In this document: positions 27,878-36,520 of the stretch, piece by piece
How positions within the stretch are numbered: the stretch's first letter is position 1
How the letters are laid out: each line of letters opens with the position of its first letter
Assembly: GCF_001889405.1 (NCBI RefSeq)
Contig: NZ_CP017921.1
Span: 820,057-884,056, forward strand
Direction of reading: 5' to 3'
Length of the DNA stretch: 64,000 nt
From: Methanohalophilus halophilus
GTDB taxonomy: Archaea; Halobacteriota; Methanosarcinia; Methanosarcinales; Methanosarcinaceae
Program-made: the position numbers and the translations under genes
The notes under the pieces: generated by a model
The model's database searches: none
What the model was told of the DNA's origin: nothing
What the model saw: the letters and a program-made list of their open reading frames with translations, nothing else

Positions 27878-27952
27878 GTGCAACCTACGGTAAAGCATTT
27901 CAAAGATACTGTTGTAGATATATTTGGTAATATTCAAGGTGATATCGGATGA
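27878..27952 (+). CDS. possible small coupled reading frame before thioredoxin
   Basis: A frame from GTG 27878 (24 residues, starting MQPTVKHFKDTV) or ATG 27851 (33 residues) ends at TGA 27950-27952, overlapping the thioredoxin ATG at 27949 as ATGA. The overlap suggests coupled translation or a leader peptide. The ATG version begins before the transcription start expected from the TATA box. No homology is recognised and it may be chance. Confidence 0.25.
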   Translation: MQPTVKHFKDTVVDIFGNIQGDIG

Positions 27953-28218
27953 GTAATGTTGTATTATATGATTTCAGCGCCACCTGGTGTGGCCCATGCA
28001 AGATGCAGAAACCAATTCTTGAGAACCTGGAGAAAGAACTCGGCGACAAGGTCGATATAAAGGAAGTTGATGTGGACCAGAGTCCGGATCTTGCCGGGAA
28101 ATATGGAATTCATGCGGTACCTACCCTGATCATCGAAAAAGATGGTTCGGAAATTAAAAGGTATACCGGTGTAACCAGTGCCGATATACTGAGTGCTGAA
28201 CTCAAGAAATTATTCTGA
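27949..28218 (+). CDS. thioredoxin
   Basis: 89-residue thioredoxin with the redox site WCGPC (13-17), Asp-containing strand VVLYDFSATW, and the cis-proline loop HAVPTLI. Short archaeal length resembles the M. jannaschii and M. thermautotrophicus thioredoxins. Cytosolic disulfide reductant; in methanogens such proteins reduce enzymes of methanogenesis and biosynthesis. Stands alone between cofE and an MBL hydrolase. Confidence 0.94.
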   Translation: MSNVVLYDFSATWCGPCKMQKPILENLEKELGDKVDIKEVDVDQSPDLAGKYGIHAVPTLIIEKDGSEIKRYTGVTSADILSAELKKLF

Positions 28219-28251
28219 TACACTCCTCTTTCTTTTTTCTTCTTTTTTCGG
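28219..28251 (+). terminator. T-rich tract after thioredoxin
   Basis: The 33 bases after the stop are almost all pyrimidine, with two TTTTTT runs. This is the usual form of an archaeal terminator. Confidence 0.5.
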
Positions 28252-28297
28252 AAAGAGTATATAACTTGTAATCCTCTCCTCTCCTGAGGTATAACAA

Positions 28298-29305
28298 GTG
28301 CAGCGTTTGGTCAGGATGGGTATGATGCCGTATAGGCAAAAAAACGCTCGTGGAGGTTTTAAGCCCCACCTGGCTGTAAAATTCAGAAGTGAAGAAGGAA
28401 GCTTGCGTTCTTTTTTTATTGATTCTACAAGGGTTGCGGCAAAGTATCCGCAGCCGGACGCTTATTTGATAACCCATGCCCATTCCGACCATCATGGCAG
28501 TTCAGCAATGCTGTCTGGGTGCTCAATATGTACGGAAAAAACAATGAATGCCCTGGAGGTACGGCATAGGCGTGACTTTAAAGGCAATCTGGCAGGGGAA
28601 AATGGTTTTATTGACTATAGGGGCGTAAGAATACGAACCTATCCAACCCATCACACTGACGGTTCTGTGGCCTTTGGGTGGGAGAATGAAAACGGGATGC
28701 GTATTCTTGCAACAGGTGATGTGAAAGATGCCTCTAATCTTCCCGCTTGCGATGTACTCATAACCGAGGCAAATTATGGGGATCCTGCGGACCTTTCCTG
28801 TTATTTTGAGGATGATCTGGACGGATTTTATGCGGCTCTTGGATCCCCTCAGGATGTAGCATTTGGCGCGTATCCCTTTGGGAAGGCGCAAAGGGTTGTC
28901 AGACTTATCAGGCAATCAGGTTATCAGGGGCCAATAGGGATGGATGAGAGGTCGCAGGAACTTACACAAAACCTGCTTGAGGATGCAGGTGAACTTGTTT
29001 CGATGGATGAAGGAGTCGGAGTCAATGTAGTTTCTCCGGGTAAACTCGAAGACCTTCCCCTTTATATGTCCAAATACATGATTACAGGACGCAGGGATCA
29101 CCGGTTTCCCTCCATTAATATTAGCGATCACCTGGATGCTTCAGGCCTGGAAAAAATGGTTCTGGATATCGATCCTGAATTTGTGGTTGTCTATCATCCC
29201 GGGGGACATCGTCCCTCCAGATTTGCTTGTCATCTGAATTCATTGGGATATGATGCCGTTTGCCTTGCGGATATCAATAATGTTGTCAGCAATGAATTTA
29301 TGTAA
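28298..29305 (+). CDS. MBL-fold metallo-hydrolase (exonuclease-like)
   Basis: 335 residues of the metallo-beta-lactamase fold. The metal motif HAHSDHH lies near residues 60-66 and later ligands are in TYPTHHTDGSVAFG, LATGDVKDA and VVYHPGGHRPS. It resembles the archaeal 'mRNA 3'-end processing exonuclease' branch in size but lacks the long beta-CASP insert of true CPSF proteins. I start at GTG 28298, which has GAGGT at 28286-28290; no better ATG gives the conserved N-terminus. Substrate unknown. Confidence 0.8.
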   Translation: MQRLVRMGMMPYRQKNARGGFKPHLAVKFRSEEGSLRSFFIDSTRVAAKYPQPDAYLITHAHSDHHGSSAMLSGCSICTEKTMNALEVRHRRDFKGNLAGENGFIDYRGVRIRTYPTHHTDGSVAFGWENENGMRILATGDVKDASNLPACDVLITEANYGDPADLSCYFEDDLDGFYAALGSPQDVAFGAYPFGKAQRVVRLIRQSGYQGPIGMDERSQELTQNLLEDAGELVSMDEGVGVNVVSPGKLEDLPLYMSKYMITGRRDHRFPSINISDHLDASGLEKMVLDIDPEFVVVYHPGGHRPSRFACHLNSLGYDAVCLADINNVVSNEFM

Positions 29306-29320
29306 TAGGTGGTCACCTAT
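29305..29320. repeat. perfect 7-base inverted repeat
   Basis: ATAGGTG-GT-CACCTAT begins at the stop codon of the MBL gene and precedes the promoter-like GTTTATATAGG (29329-29339) of the EMC6-like gene. Either an operator or part of a terminator. Confidence 0.4.
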
Positions 29321-29389
29321 GAATAAACGTTTATATAGGTTATTGTGTTGTATGTTCATTTATAATATCCATTCAGGAGAAGATGCCCC

Positions 29390-29776
29390 TTGAAAAATAA
29401 AGCGAATAAATCAAAAAAGGAAAATAAGCCTGCTGAAGGGGAAAAGGCTTCTGCTGCAGAAGTGGCCAAAGCTACTAAGGTCATGACCCCCGAGGAGAAG
29501 AGAGCAGCTCATGTTGAGGGTATCGTGAAGACTGCAGTTGCTGCTTTCATAGGAATTTTTGCAGGTATCATAGCATTCAATGTACTGGGAATAGGAGCGG
29601 AGTCAAAATGGTATGCTATCCTTGTAATTGTTGCAATACTTGCCTATTATGCCCAGCGGTTGATTTTCCCAAAGATCAACATCGATACCAAGGAATTTGG
29701 TATGAAAGACTGGTTTTACGTAGAGTTCATAGTTGTTGACTTTTGCCTTGTCACATGGACATTACTTTTGAACTGA
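29390..29776 (+). CDS. EMC6-like membrane protein
   Basis: 128 residues: a highly charged Lys/Glu-rich cytoplasmic N-terminus (1-40), then three membrane spans at about 46-67, 74-93 and 108-127. Length and topology agree with archaeal homologues of EMC6, a core subunit of the eukaryotic ER membrane protein complex that works with the EMC3/YidC-type insertase. The start is TTG 29390, supported by GGAGA upstream at about 29377; a nearby ATG at 29384 leads to a stop after five codons. rli follows 30 bases later. Membrane insertion is an inferred role. Confidence 0.7.
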   Translation: MKNKANKSKKENKPAEGEKASAAEVAKATKVMTPEEKRAAHVEGIVKTAVAAFIGIFAGIIAFNVLGIGAESKWYAILVIVAILAYYAQRLIFPKINIDTKEFGMKDWFYVEFIVVDFCLVTWTLLLN

Positions 29777-29806
29777 TATCCACCCTTATCTGGCAGGTAT
29801 TTTGAT

Positions 29807-31573
29807 ATGCGAATTGCAGTACTGAATAAAGATAGATGTCAGCCCAGAAGATGCAGCCACGAATGTGAGAAATATTGTCCCCGGGTCAGAACGGGCGACG
29901 AAACCATCATTTTTGGAGAAGATGGTAAACCCATAATTTCAGAAGAGATGTGTGTGGGTTGTGGTATATGTGTCAATAAATGCCCCTTTGACGCCATTAT
30001 GATTATTGGCCTGCCCGAGGAACTGGATAAACCAATCCATCGCTACGGTACCAATGGCTTTGCGCTCTACGGCCTGCCTTCAGTTGAAACCGGCAGGGTA
30101 ACCGGTATTCTGGGGCCCAACGGTATCGGAAAAAGTACCTGTGTGCAGATTCTTTCAGGAAACATGATCCCCAATTTTGGTGGTGAGGAAGGAAGCTGGG
30201 ATGATGTACTTGAATATTATTCAGGAACCTCTATGTATGAATATTTCAGCAAGGTTGCAGAAGGCACTATAAAAGTTTCCCAGAAACCCCAGTATGTGGA
30301 TATGATCCCCCAAGCTTTCAACGGTAAAACCCGGGAATTGCTTGAAAATACAGATGAATGCGGCAGACTGGATGATCTTGTGAATAAACTTGGTTTATCT
30401 AATATAATGGATCGCAATATCGGGGACTTGAGCGGAGGGGAACTCCAGAGGGTAGCGATTGCTGCCTGTGCTGCCAAAGATGCCGATTTCTACTTTTTTG
30501 ATGAGATAAGTCCCTATCTTGACATTTACCAGCGTATAAAAGTGTCCCAGTTAATTCAGGAAATTTCACAGGATAAGGCCGTACTTGTTGTAGAACACGA
30601 CCTGGCAATTCTGGACATGCTATCTGATGTGGTGCATGTTGCTTATGGTATGCCTTCCGGTTATGGTGTGATTACTCATCCCAAGGGAGTGCGTATTGCC
30701 ATCAATCAGTATCTCAAAGGCTATCTTCCCGAGGAGAATGTGCGTGTCAGGCCGGATAGTATTAATTTTGAGGTTCATCCCCCAAGAGCTGAAAAGGAAG
30801 TTGGCACACTTGTGGAATATGAGGGCTTTTCCAAGAAGTATGATAAGTTCAGCCTCAAAGCCGATGAAGGTTCCCTTAGAAACGGTGAAGTGCTCGGTGT
30901 TGTCGGTCCCAATGGAATTGGTAAGTCCACTTTCGTAAAGGTTCTTGCAGGCGAGGAAGAACCGGATGGTGGAGAAATGGATTTTGACATATCTATTTCC
31001 TACAAGCCCCAGTATATCGTAGTTGACCAGAATCTTCCGGTTAAGTATTTCCTCAGGGGAATCTCTTCAAAGGTCGACACCAGTTACTATGAGGCAGAGA
31101 TTGCCAAACCACTCCAGCTTGAAAGGCTCTATGACCGCTCCCTGACTGATCTTAGTGGTGGTGAATTACAGAGGGTTGCAATAGCAGCCTGTTTGACCAG
31201 GGATGCAGATATGTATATTCTTGATGAACCCAGTGCTCATCTTGATGTCGAACAGCGCTCTCAGGCCACCAAGACAATCAAGCGTTTTGCTGAGAACAAT
31301 AAGAAAACCGCCATGGTTGTAGATCATGATATTTACATGATCGATATGCTCAGTGAAAGATTGATCGTATTTGAAGGTGAGCCGGCTGTATATGGTGAAG
31401 CCCATTCCCCGACCGGTATGCAGGAAGGAATGAATAAGTTCCTCTCCAATCTGGACATTACTTTCCGACGCGATGAAGACACGTCCCGGCCCAGGGTCAA
31501 TAAAAAGGACTCGCATCTGGACAGGTTGCAAAAATCCAAGGGCGAATACTATTATTACAATCTGGATGAATAA
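29807..31573 (+). CDS. ribosome recycling ATPase RLI/ABCE1
   Basis: 588 residues. ABCE1 splits ribosomes after termination together with aRF1/Pelota. N-terminal ferredoxin-like domain with two 4Fe-4S motifs (CQPRRCSHECEKYCP and CVGCGICVNKCP), then two ABC domains, each with GPNGIGKST and an LSGGELQR signature, and Walker B FFDEISPYLD and ILDEPSAHLD. The first has the family-typical replacement of EP by EIS. The C-terminal hinge ends with 'RPRVNKKDSHLDRLQK'. Essential and highly conserved in archaea and eukaryotes. Confidence 0.97.
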   Translation: MRIAVLNKDRCQPRRCSHECEKYCPRVRTGDETIIFGEDGKPIISEEMCVGCGICVNKCPFDAIMIIGLPEELDKPIHRYGTNGFALYGLPSVETGRVTGILGPNGIGKSTCVQILSGNMIPNFGGEEGSWDDVLEYYSGTSMYEYFSKVAEGTIKVSQKPQYVDMIPQAFNGKTRELLENTDECGRLDDLVNKLGLSNIMDRNIGDLSGGELQRVAIAACAAKDADFYFFDEISPYLDIYQRIKVSQLIQEISQDKAVLVVEHDLAILDMLSDVVHVAYGMPSGYGVITHPKGVRIAINQYLKGYLPEENVRVRPDSINFEVHPPRAEKEVGTLVEYEGFSKKYDKFSLKADEGSLRNGEVLGVVGPNGIGKSTFVKVLAGEEEPDGGEMDFDISISYKPQYIVVDQNLPVKYFLRGISSKVDTSYYEAEIAKPLQLERLYDRSLTDLSGGELQRVAIAACLTRDADMYILDEPSAHLDVEQRSQATKTIKRFAENNKKTAMVVDHDIYMIDMLSERLIVFEGEPAVYGEAHSPTGMQEGMNKFLSNLDITFRRDEDTSRPRVNKKDSHLDRLQKSKGEYYYYNLDE

Positions 31574-31576
31574 TTT

Positions 31577-31879
31577 TCATCCTCTTTTTGCAAGGTACCA
31601 GGTGAGAAATTCACTGTAAATGATTATTCCTGTCAGTGTAGTCCATACTATGAACAGGATATGGTAGTTATTTATTGGGACATTTCCACCATCAAGCATG
31701 AAATGCTGTATGGACAGGAAGGTTGCGGTGGGCTCAGGTACAATAATTGTTGCAAGTATAATGGGTATTGTGAGCAGCAGTATTGCAAAAAAGGACGAAT
31801 ACCTGAAAAATATGAACAATACAGCAACGGATAATATCAGAAAAAGGGCAATTGATATTGAGAAGGCTACTATGTCCAT
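31577..31879 (-). CDS. small membrane protein, unknown
   Basis: 100 residues with three predicted membrane segments (about 5-27, 30-52 and 73-95). Not recognised. It is the last gene of the nickel-transporter run on the minus strand, 21 bases after the surface-type protein, and converges on rli with 3 bases between stops. May belong to the transporter or simply share the transcript. Confidence 0.6.
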   Translation of the reverse strand: MDIVAFSISIALFLILSVAVLFIFFRYSSFFAILLLTIPIILATIIVPEPTATFLSIQHFMLDGGNVPINNYHILFIVWTTLTGIIIYSEFLTWYLAKRG

Positions 31880-31900
31880 TTAAATCCTCTTTACTTTCAA

Positions 31901-33622
31901 TCAACGTTTTTTATTTATATATAAGTATGCGATCAGGGGGCCGGTTACAATCACCATGAGCAGTACAGCATAGATGCCAATGAGCGTTTTTGCTCCCATG
32001 TTATCTCTGGTCGGGTGGTTTGAATCTTTCGTATGGCCGTCTGCATTGTCATCCTGTATATTTATTGTATAAGTATCGGTTTTTTCCTGGCCGGCAGTCC
32101 CATCGTCACTTTCATATTCAAGCACAGTCGCAGGTAAATGAACTGCAGGGACGTCAGGTGTCTTGATGGTGTATTCAATGGTTTTTTCTTCCAGGGGTTT
32201 CAGTTTGCCAGCCCAGGATAGCTCCCCTCCAATAACATCCACCTCATCAGGAACGCTTTCCACGACCTCCACATTCGAGGTTATGGTTCCTATGTTGGAT
32301 GCTGTCAGGGATATTCTGACATGTTCCCCGATTTTAGGAGTAGTCTTGTTTAGTTTCCTGTCTATTTCCAGTTTAGTACCTTCGACTACTACCGGGAAGT
32401 TTCCATCAGAGACCACTTCATATGAATTGCCCTTATATTCAAAACTGGCAGTTGCGGGTTTGATTTCATATCTTCCTGCTTCTGTGGGCATAGCGGTATA
32501 ATTGATTGTGTCACTGCTGTTAGAAGGAATAACCAAATCCCATTTTGGATTGGGCTTATCCATTAGCAGGAAAGAGGAAGGGAGGTCGTCCTGAAGATGG
32601 ACAATCGTTTTTGAAGAAGCATAATTATGGATTGTGAGGTTTACCGACAAGTTGGAAGTAGTGTTTATGTTTTTTTCCATTATTTCCTTGTTGATGGATA
32701 TGAAGGGAAGAATGGTAACTGTGGCTTTTGCGGAATCATCATACTCGTTGCCCAGATAATCAAAACCTTTTAGGTTAAGTGTAATTTCGGTATCTATCTT
32801 ACGGGGTTGTTCGGCTATTCGAATAATCAGGTCAGTGGTGGAGTTTTTGCCGGGCTTGAGGGTTTGAGGAACATTTTTCTGGATTCCTATATCTCCAACA
32901 GGAGTTTCTGTTTCAAGGGAAATTCCCCGCAGGGTCAGCTCTCCTGTGTTCTGGATGGATGCTGTTGCATGGATCTGATTGTTGCATCTGTATGTCTCCC
33001 TGATGCCTGTGAGGTTTAGTTGAACAGAGGCTTCACCGGGGGTGTATACCTCAACCACTGCTGATGTACTATCGACATAGGATGCCCTGAGCATAATTTC
33101 CCTGTTGTATTTCAGGACATCCCCGCGTTTGAATCCCTGCTCTTGATTTTTGTTATTATGCTTTATGTCAAGATATGCGGTCTTTGTAGCTTCATCGATT
33201 GCTTGCAGTTTCACATCTGTATTTTCATAGGATACATTGTTTCCTGCACCAAGCCTGTAACTTTCTCTCAGTATCCATACTTTCTCAAACTCATGGAATG
33301 CAGCATCAAAAGTAACTTGGCCCTTGTTTATTTCTGTGACATTAACCCTTAATGTGTTTCCATGGACATATTCATTGTTGGCGCTGTCATCAACACGGAA
33401 ATGCCCAACATAGTTATCATTGAGATAGAGAACTAATTCTGCGTTTCCATTCTCAATATTGTAGGGTTTTATGGTATAACTATCAATGAATGCCCTTTCC
33501 CCTTCCTTCAGAGAATAGGAACCCTGATTGACCCATATGTCCTCATGCTGGTGGTCATATGCAAAAACAGGATTGCATAGTAGTAACAGGATTAATATTG
33601 CGGGAATACACCTTGAAGGCAT
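31901..33622 (-). CDS. large surface-type protein with Ig-like/CARDB-type repeats
   Basis: 573 residues from the ATG at 33622, which gives a textbook signal peptide (about 1-21, ending NPVFA); an upstream ATG at 33679 overlaps nikO and is less likely. The ectodomain begins YDHQHEDIW, then has an N-terminal beta domain and two or three Ig-like or DUF11-type repeats (ATASIQNTGELTLRGISLE, VNLTIHNYASSKT, ISLTASNIGTITSNV). Many N-x-S/T sites suggest glycosylation. One C-terminal membrane anchor (last 30 residues) ends in KKR. Being directly after nikO suggests a cell-surface component linked to nickel uptake; unproven. Confidence 0.75.
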   Translation of the reverse strand: MPSRCIPAILILLLLCNPVFAYDHQHEDIWVNQGSYSLKEGERAFIDSYTIKPYNIENGNAELVLYLNDNYVGHFRVDDSANNEYVHGNTLRVNVTEINKGQVTFDAAFHEFEKVWILRESYRLGAGNNVSYENTDVKLQAIDEATKTAYLDIKHNNKNQEQGFKRGDVLKYNREIMLRASYVDSTSAVVEVYTPGEASVQLNLTGIRETYRCNNQIHATASIQNTGELTLRGISLETETPVGDIGIQKNVPQTLKPGKNSTTDLIIRIAEQPRKIDTEITLNLKGFDYLGNEYDDSAKATVTILPFISINKEIMEKNINTTSNLSVNLTIHNYASSKTIVHLQDDLPSSFLLMDKPNPKWDLVIPSNSSDTINYTAMPTEAGRYEIKPATASFEYKGNSYEVVSDGNFPVVVEGTKLEIDRKLNKTTPKIGEHVRISLTASNIGTITSNVEVVESVPDEVDVIGGELSWAGKLKPLEEKTIEYTIKTPDVPAVHLPATVLEYESDDGTAGQEKTDTYTINIQDDNADGHTKDSNHPTRDNMGAKTLIGIYAVLLMVIVTGPLIAYLYINKKR

Positions 33623-33659
33623 CTTCTCCACATATATGTTGCATTGTCTATAAAAGTTG

Positions 33660-34583
33660 TTATATCCCACGGTCTTCATGGTGGTTATAATTGTTGAGGC
33701 ATTCGTTTACATCCCTGTGGGTATGTTCATGAATGTGCAGGTGGACATGTCCTTTGCCACCTTCTATCGTTTTTGTTAATTCGTCAACTGCTTCGTTGAT
33801 ACTTAAGGGCAATTTCTCACAATCATATCCAAAACATGTGAGTACCTGGAAGAGTTTGAATACATCCGGTGCCTCCAGGTTGTTATCCCTGAGTAATTGC
33901 CAGTCTGAAAATATTTCGCGGGGTGTACCTTCAGCAATAATTTCCCGATTTATGATATATATCCGGTCAACAAGTTCCGGAAGAGTATTTACTTCATGGC
34001 TTGCAATTATGGTTGTAATCCCCTCACTGTTGAGGCGATTTACGAGTTTGATCAGTTCCGCTTTGCTTCTGGGGTCAAGATTTGCAGTGGGCTCGTCAAG
34101 GATCAGGATTTCCGGTCCCATTGAAAGGACAGCAGCAATTGCAGCCCTCTTTTTCTGGCCATAACTGAGGTTATGGGGTACCCTTTCCTCAAATCCAGAA
34201 AGGCCCACTGTTTTCAGTGCAGAAGATACCCTCTTCTGTACCTCTTCTTTATTCAGTTCCATGTTGATGGGCCCAAACGCCACATCATCAAAGATTGTTG
34301 GCATGAACAGCTGGTCATCCGGGTCCTGAAATACGACTCCTACTCTGTGTATCCTTTCCTCGGTCTTGAGGCTGGAAATATCCTGGTTGAATATGCTGAC
34401 CTCACCATCGGGATTCTTGATAATCCCGTTTAAATGCATGAAAAGGGTGGTCTTACCCGCCCCGTTGGGGCCCAATATACCGATTTTTTCTCCCTTTTTG
34501 ACATGTAGTTCTATATCTTTTAATGCGAGTGTCCCATCGGGATATGCATAATTTAAATTACGGACACTTATTGCTTCATTCAT
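33660..34583 (-). CDS. nikO: nickel ECF transporter ATP-binding protein
   Basis: 307 residues. ABC ATPase powering the NikMLQ membrane complex. Walker A GPNGAGKTTL, Q-loop FQDPDDQLF, signature LSYGQKKR, Walker B ILILDEPTANLD and switch His in IIASHEVNTL are all present; the DPDDQLFMPTIFDDVAFG segment is characteristic of the CbiO/NikO class. The last 35 residues form a His-rich tail (HVHLHIHEHTHRD and YNHHEDRG), unusual for this family and likely to bind metal. It starts directly at the end of nikQ with no gap. Confidence 0.93.
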   Translation of the reverse strand: MNEAISVRNLNYAYPDGTLALKDIELHVKKGEKIGILGPNGAGKTTLFMHLNGIIKNPDGEVSIFNQDISSLKTEERIHRVGVVFQDPDDQLFMPTIFDDVAFGPINMELNKEEVQKRVSSALKTVGLSGFEERVPHNLSYGQKKRAAIAAVLSMGPEILILDEPTANLDPRSKAELIKLVNRLNSEGITTIIASHEVNTLPELVDRIYIINREIIAEGTPREIFSDWQLLRDNNLEAPDVFKLFQVLTCFGYDCEKLPLSINEAVDELTKTIEGGKGHVHLHIHEHTHRDVNECLNNYNHHEDRGI

Positions 34584-35345
34584 TCAGAACACCAGGTGGT
34601 AGGTATGTAACAGGATCGCAACCGCTATAATGGTGATACCTGCCAGATAATCTTTTCCTTTCATATGAAATTCCACGATAGTGCATGGTTTGCCCGTATA
34701 TCCTTTTGCAATCATTGCCTGGTATACCCTTTCAGCCCGGTCATAACTTTTGACAAGGAGCATTCCGATAAGGTTTCCTGTTATAGAAAGAGCATATTTA
34801 CCTGTTGCCGGACGAAAACCCTTTGATCTTATGGCCTTCCACATCCGCTGGAACTCATCAGTTATCACAAAAATATAGCGGTATGTGAACATAAGCATCT
34901 GTACTATAGTGGAGGGTACCTTCAGGGAATAAAGGGCCTTGATGGTGGTATCAAAACTTGCGGTTGCAAGCATAATGACCACCAGTGTAACAGCTGCAAT
35001 TGCCCGTAGCATTATGAGGCTTGCAAGATAGACCCCTTCATATGAAATAGTGAAATAGCCGGTTCCAAATATTCCTCTGCCTTCCACTGTAAATGGCAAT
35101 ATGAAAAAAAGGGGTAATAGAATTAGTACTGCCCATTTGACCCTGTGCAAAACAAACATTTTAGGTAACCCGGAGATGACCAATGTCATCAGGCTGGCAA
35201 AGAGGGCTATTAGAGCAAGGCTTAACTGGGGCAGGAAGACAAATGAAAATATAAGGATAAAAAAGGCCACCATTTTCATCCTGTGGTCCAGGGAGTGGAT
35301 AGGTGAATCCATCTCTGCATAACGGTCAATATGGGGATATTCCAT
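34584..35345 (-). CDS. nikQ: nickel ECF transporter transmembrane (T) component
   Basis: 253 residues, CbiQ/NikQ family, with about five or six membrane spans. The coupling motif of T components is seen as MWKAIRSKGFRP and AERVYQAMIAKGY, the two alanine/arginine-containing helices that contact the ATPase. The N-terminus contains HIDRYAEMDSPIHSLDHRMK, matching 'D.Y...S..H.LDPR' of the family. It lies between nikL and nikO in one operon. Confidence 0.92.
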   Translation of the reverse strand: MEYPHIDRYAEMDSPIHSLDHRMKMVAFFILIFSFVFLPQLSLALIALFASLMTLVISGLPKMFVLHRVKWAVLILLPLFFILPFTVEGRGIFGTGYFTISYEGVYLASLIMLRAIAAVTLVVIMLATASFDTTIKALYSLKVPSTIVQMLMFTYRYIFVITDEFQRMWKAIRSKGFRPATGKYALSITGNLIGMLLVKSYDRAERVYQAMIAKGYTGKPCTIVEFHMKGKDYLAGITIIAVAILLHTYHLVF

Positions 35346-35357
35346 TAAAGTTACACC

Positions 35358-35825
35358 TTATTCCTTCTGCATTTTACGGGCACGTGCATACAATCCGATT
35401 CCGGCAAATCCCATAATGTATCCGATTCCTGCTACAATGTTGGCTGTGAGGGGTAATTCCGTGTCATCTGTGGAATTGTTTTCTTCCGCAGATTTTCCCT
35501 CACCCTTGAGGTCGATTTCAATTTCATCCTGATGTCCCATCTGGGAGACAATTATACGGTATTCATCCACTCCGAGTTTCGGGGAGAAATAGTACATGCC
35601 ATCTTCATCGGTTACATCTTCAATGTAAATCTCCTCTTCACCGTCTTTTATGGCATAGATCGTAATATCGGCGTTGGCTATGGGGTCGCCGCCACCATAC
35701 CAGGCCTTTACCTCTACCTCGTTTACCTGGTGCATGAGATAAACACGATGTCCAGAAACTGCTGGAGTTGTAAGCATTGCAAGAATGAGGGCCAGCATCA
35801 GTAGATTTATTATCCGTTTATTCAT
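35358..35825 (-). CDS. nikL: NikL-type auxiliary component of nickel transporter
   Basis: 155 residues: N-terminal signal or membrane segment (1-24, ending TPAVSG), an extracellular carboxypeptidase-regulatory/Ig-like domain (about 26-112, with VYLMHQVNEVEVKAWYGGG), an acidic Ser/Thr-rich linker and a C-terminal membrane anchor (about 127-147). Domain order and its place between nikM and nikQ match NikL of NikKMLQO systems. The first residues after the predicted cleavage are HRVYLMH, possible metal ligands. ATGA overlap of 4 bases with nikM. Confidence 0.85.
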   Translation of the reverse strand: MNKRIINLLMLALILAMLTTPAVSGHRVYLMHQVNEVEVKAWYGGGDPIANADITIYAIKDGEEEIYIEDVTDEDGMYYFSPKLGVDEYRIIVSQMGHQDEIEIDLKGEGKSAEENNSTDDTELPLTANIVAGIGYIMGFAGIGLYARARKMQKE

Positions 35826-36448
35826 TTTTGTGACCTCCTTTCAGGTAACATTTCAGGTTTAACCTTCAGCAAAAATCCTACTACAGAGCCTGTCACAAGG
35901 GCTTCGACTATCATAATTGGGACATGGGCTGCAATAGCCGCATAAGCTACTTCGGTGAATTCCTCGCCTGTTGTGATAAGTACAAGGGCCATCAGAAGGG
36001 CTGTTAGCAGGGTCGCAATTCCGCCGCAGATAATTCCCAGAACAGATGGATTGATACCCACCGAATATCCCTTCTTGAATATGAATGCTACAATCAAGGC
36101 CGGTATTCCCACATTCAATGTGTTCACCCCGATCACCGTAATTCCTCCGTGCTGGAACAGGAATGCCTGTAGTATAAGGCCCACAAAGATTGCAGGGTAG
36201 GCAAGGGTGCCCAGCAGGACCCCGAGTAAACCGTTGAGGATCAGGTGTACAGATGTGGGTCCCAGGGATATGTGTATCAGGGAAGCAACAAAAAAAGCAG
36301 CTGTCAATATGGATATTTTCGGTATCTGTTCCAGTGGGTCTTCTCTCCTTTTACTCCACCAGAGTGTCAGGGCAAGCAATATTGCAGTAGCTGCCCAGCC
36401 TGCTGCAATTACTGTCGGGGAAAGCACACCATCTGTAATATGTACCAT
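35822..36448 (-). CDS. nikM: nickel ECF transporter substrate-binding membrane component
   Basis: 208 residues from ATG 36448, preceded by GAGG 6 bases upstream; a longer frame from 36469 would bury the essential N-terminus. CbiM/NikM proteins bind the metal at their first residues, and this one begins MVHITDGVLSP where the studied ones begin M-H-I-x-D/E-G. Further family parts are HISLGPTSVHLILNG and FLFQHGGITVIGVNTLNVG. About six or seven membrane spans. The nickel specificity is inferred from neighbouring nikL/nikK rather than CbiN. Confidence 0.92.
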   Translation of the reverse strand: MVHITDGVLSPTVIAAGWAATAILLALTLWWSKRREDPLEQIPKISILTAAFFVASLIHISLGPTSVHLILNGLLGVLLGTLAYPAIFVGLILQAFLFQHGGITVIGVNTLNVGIPALIVAFIFKKGYSVGINPSVLGIICGGIATLLTALLMALVLITTGEEFTEVAYAAIAAHVPIMIVEALVTGSVVGFLLKVKPEMLPERRSQK

Positions 36449-36520
36449 TGGATTCCTCTTATGAAACAAATGAATGTAAACATTTAGTGTTATGGTAGCC
36501 TTATGAAGTATGATTTGATA

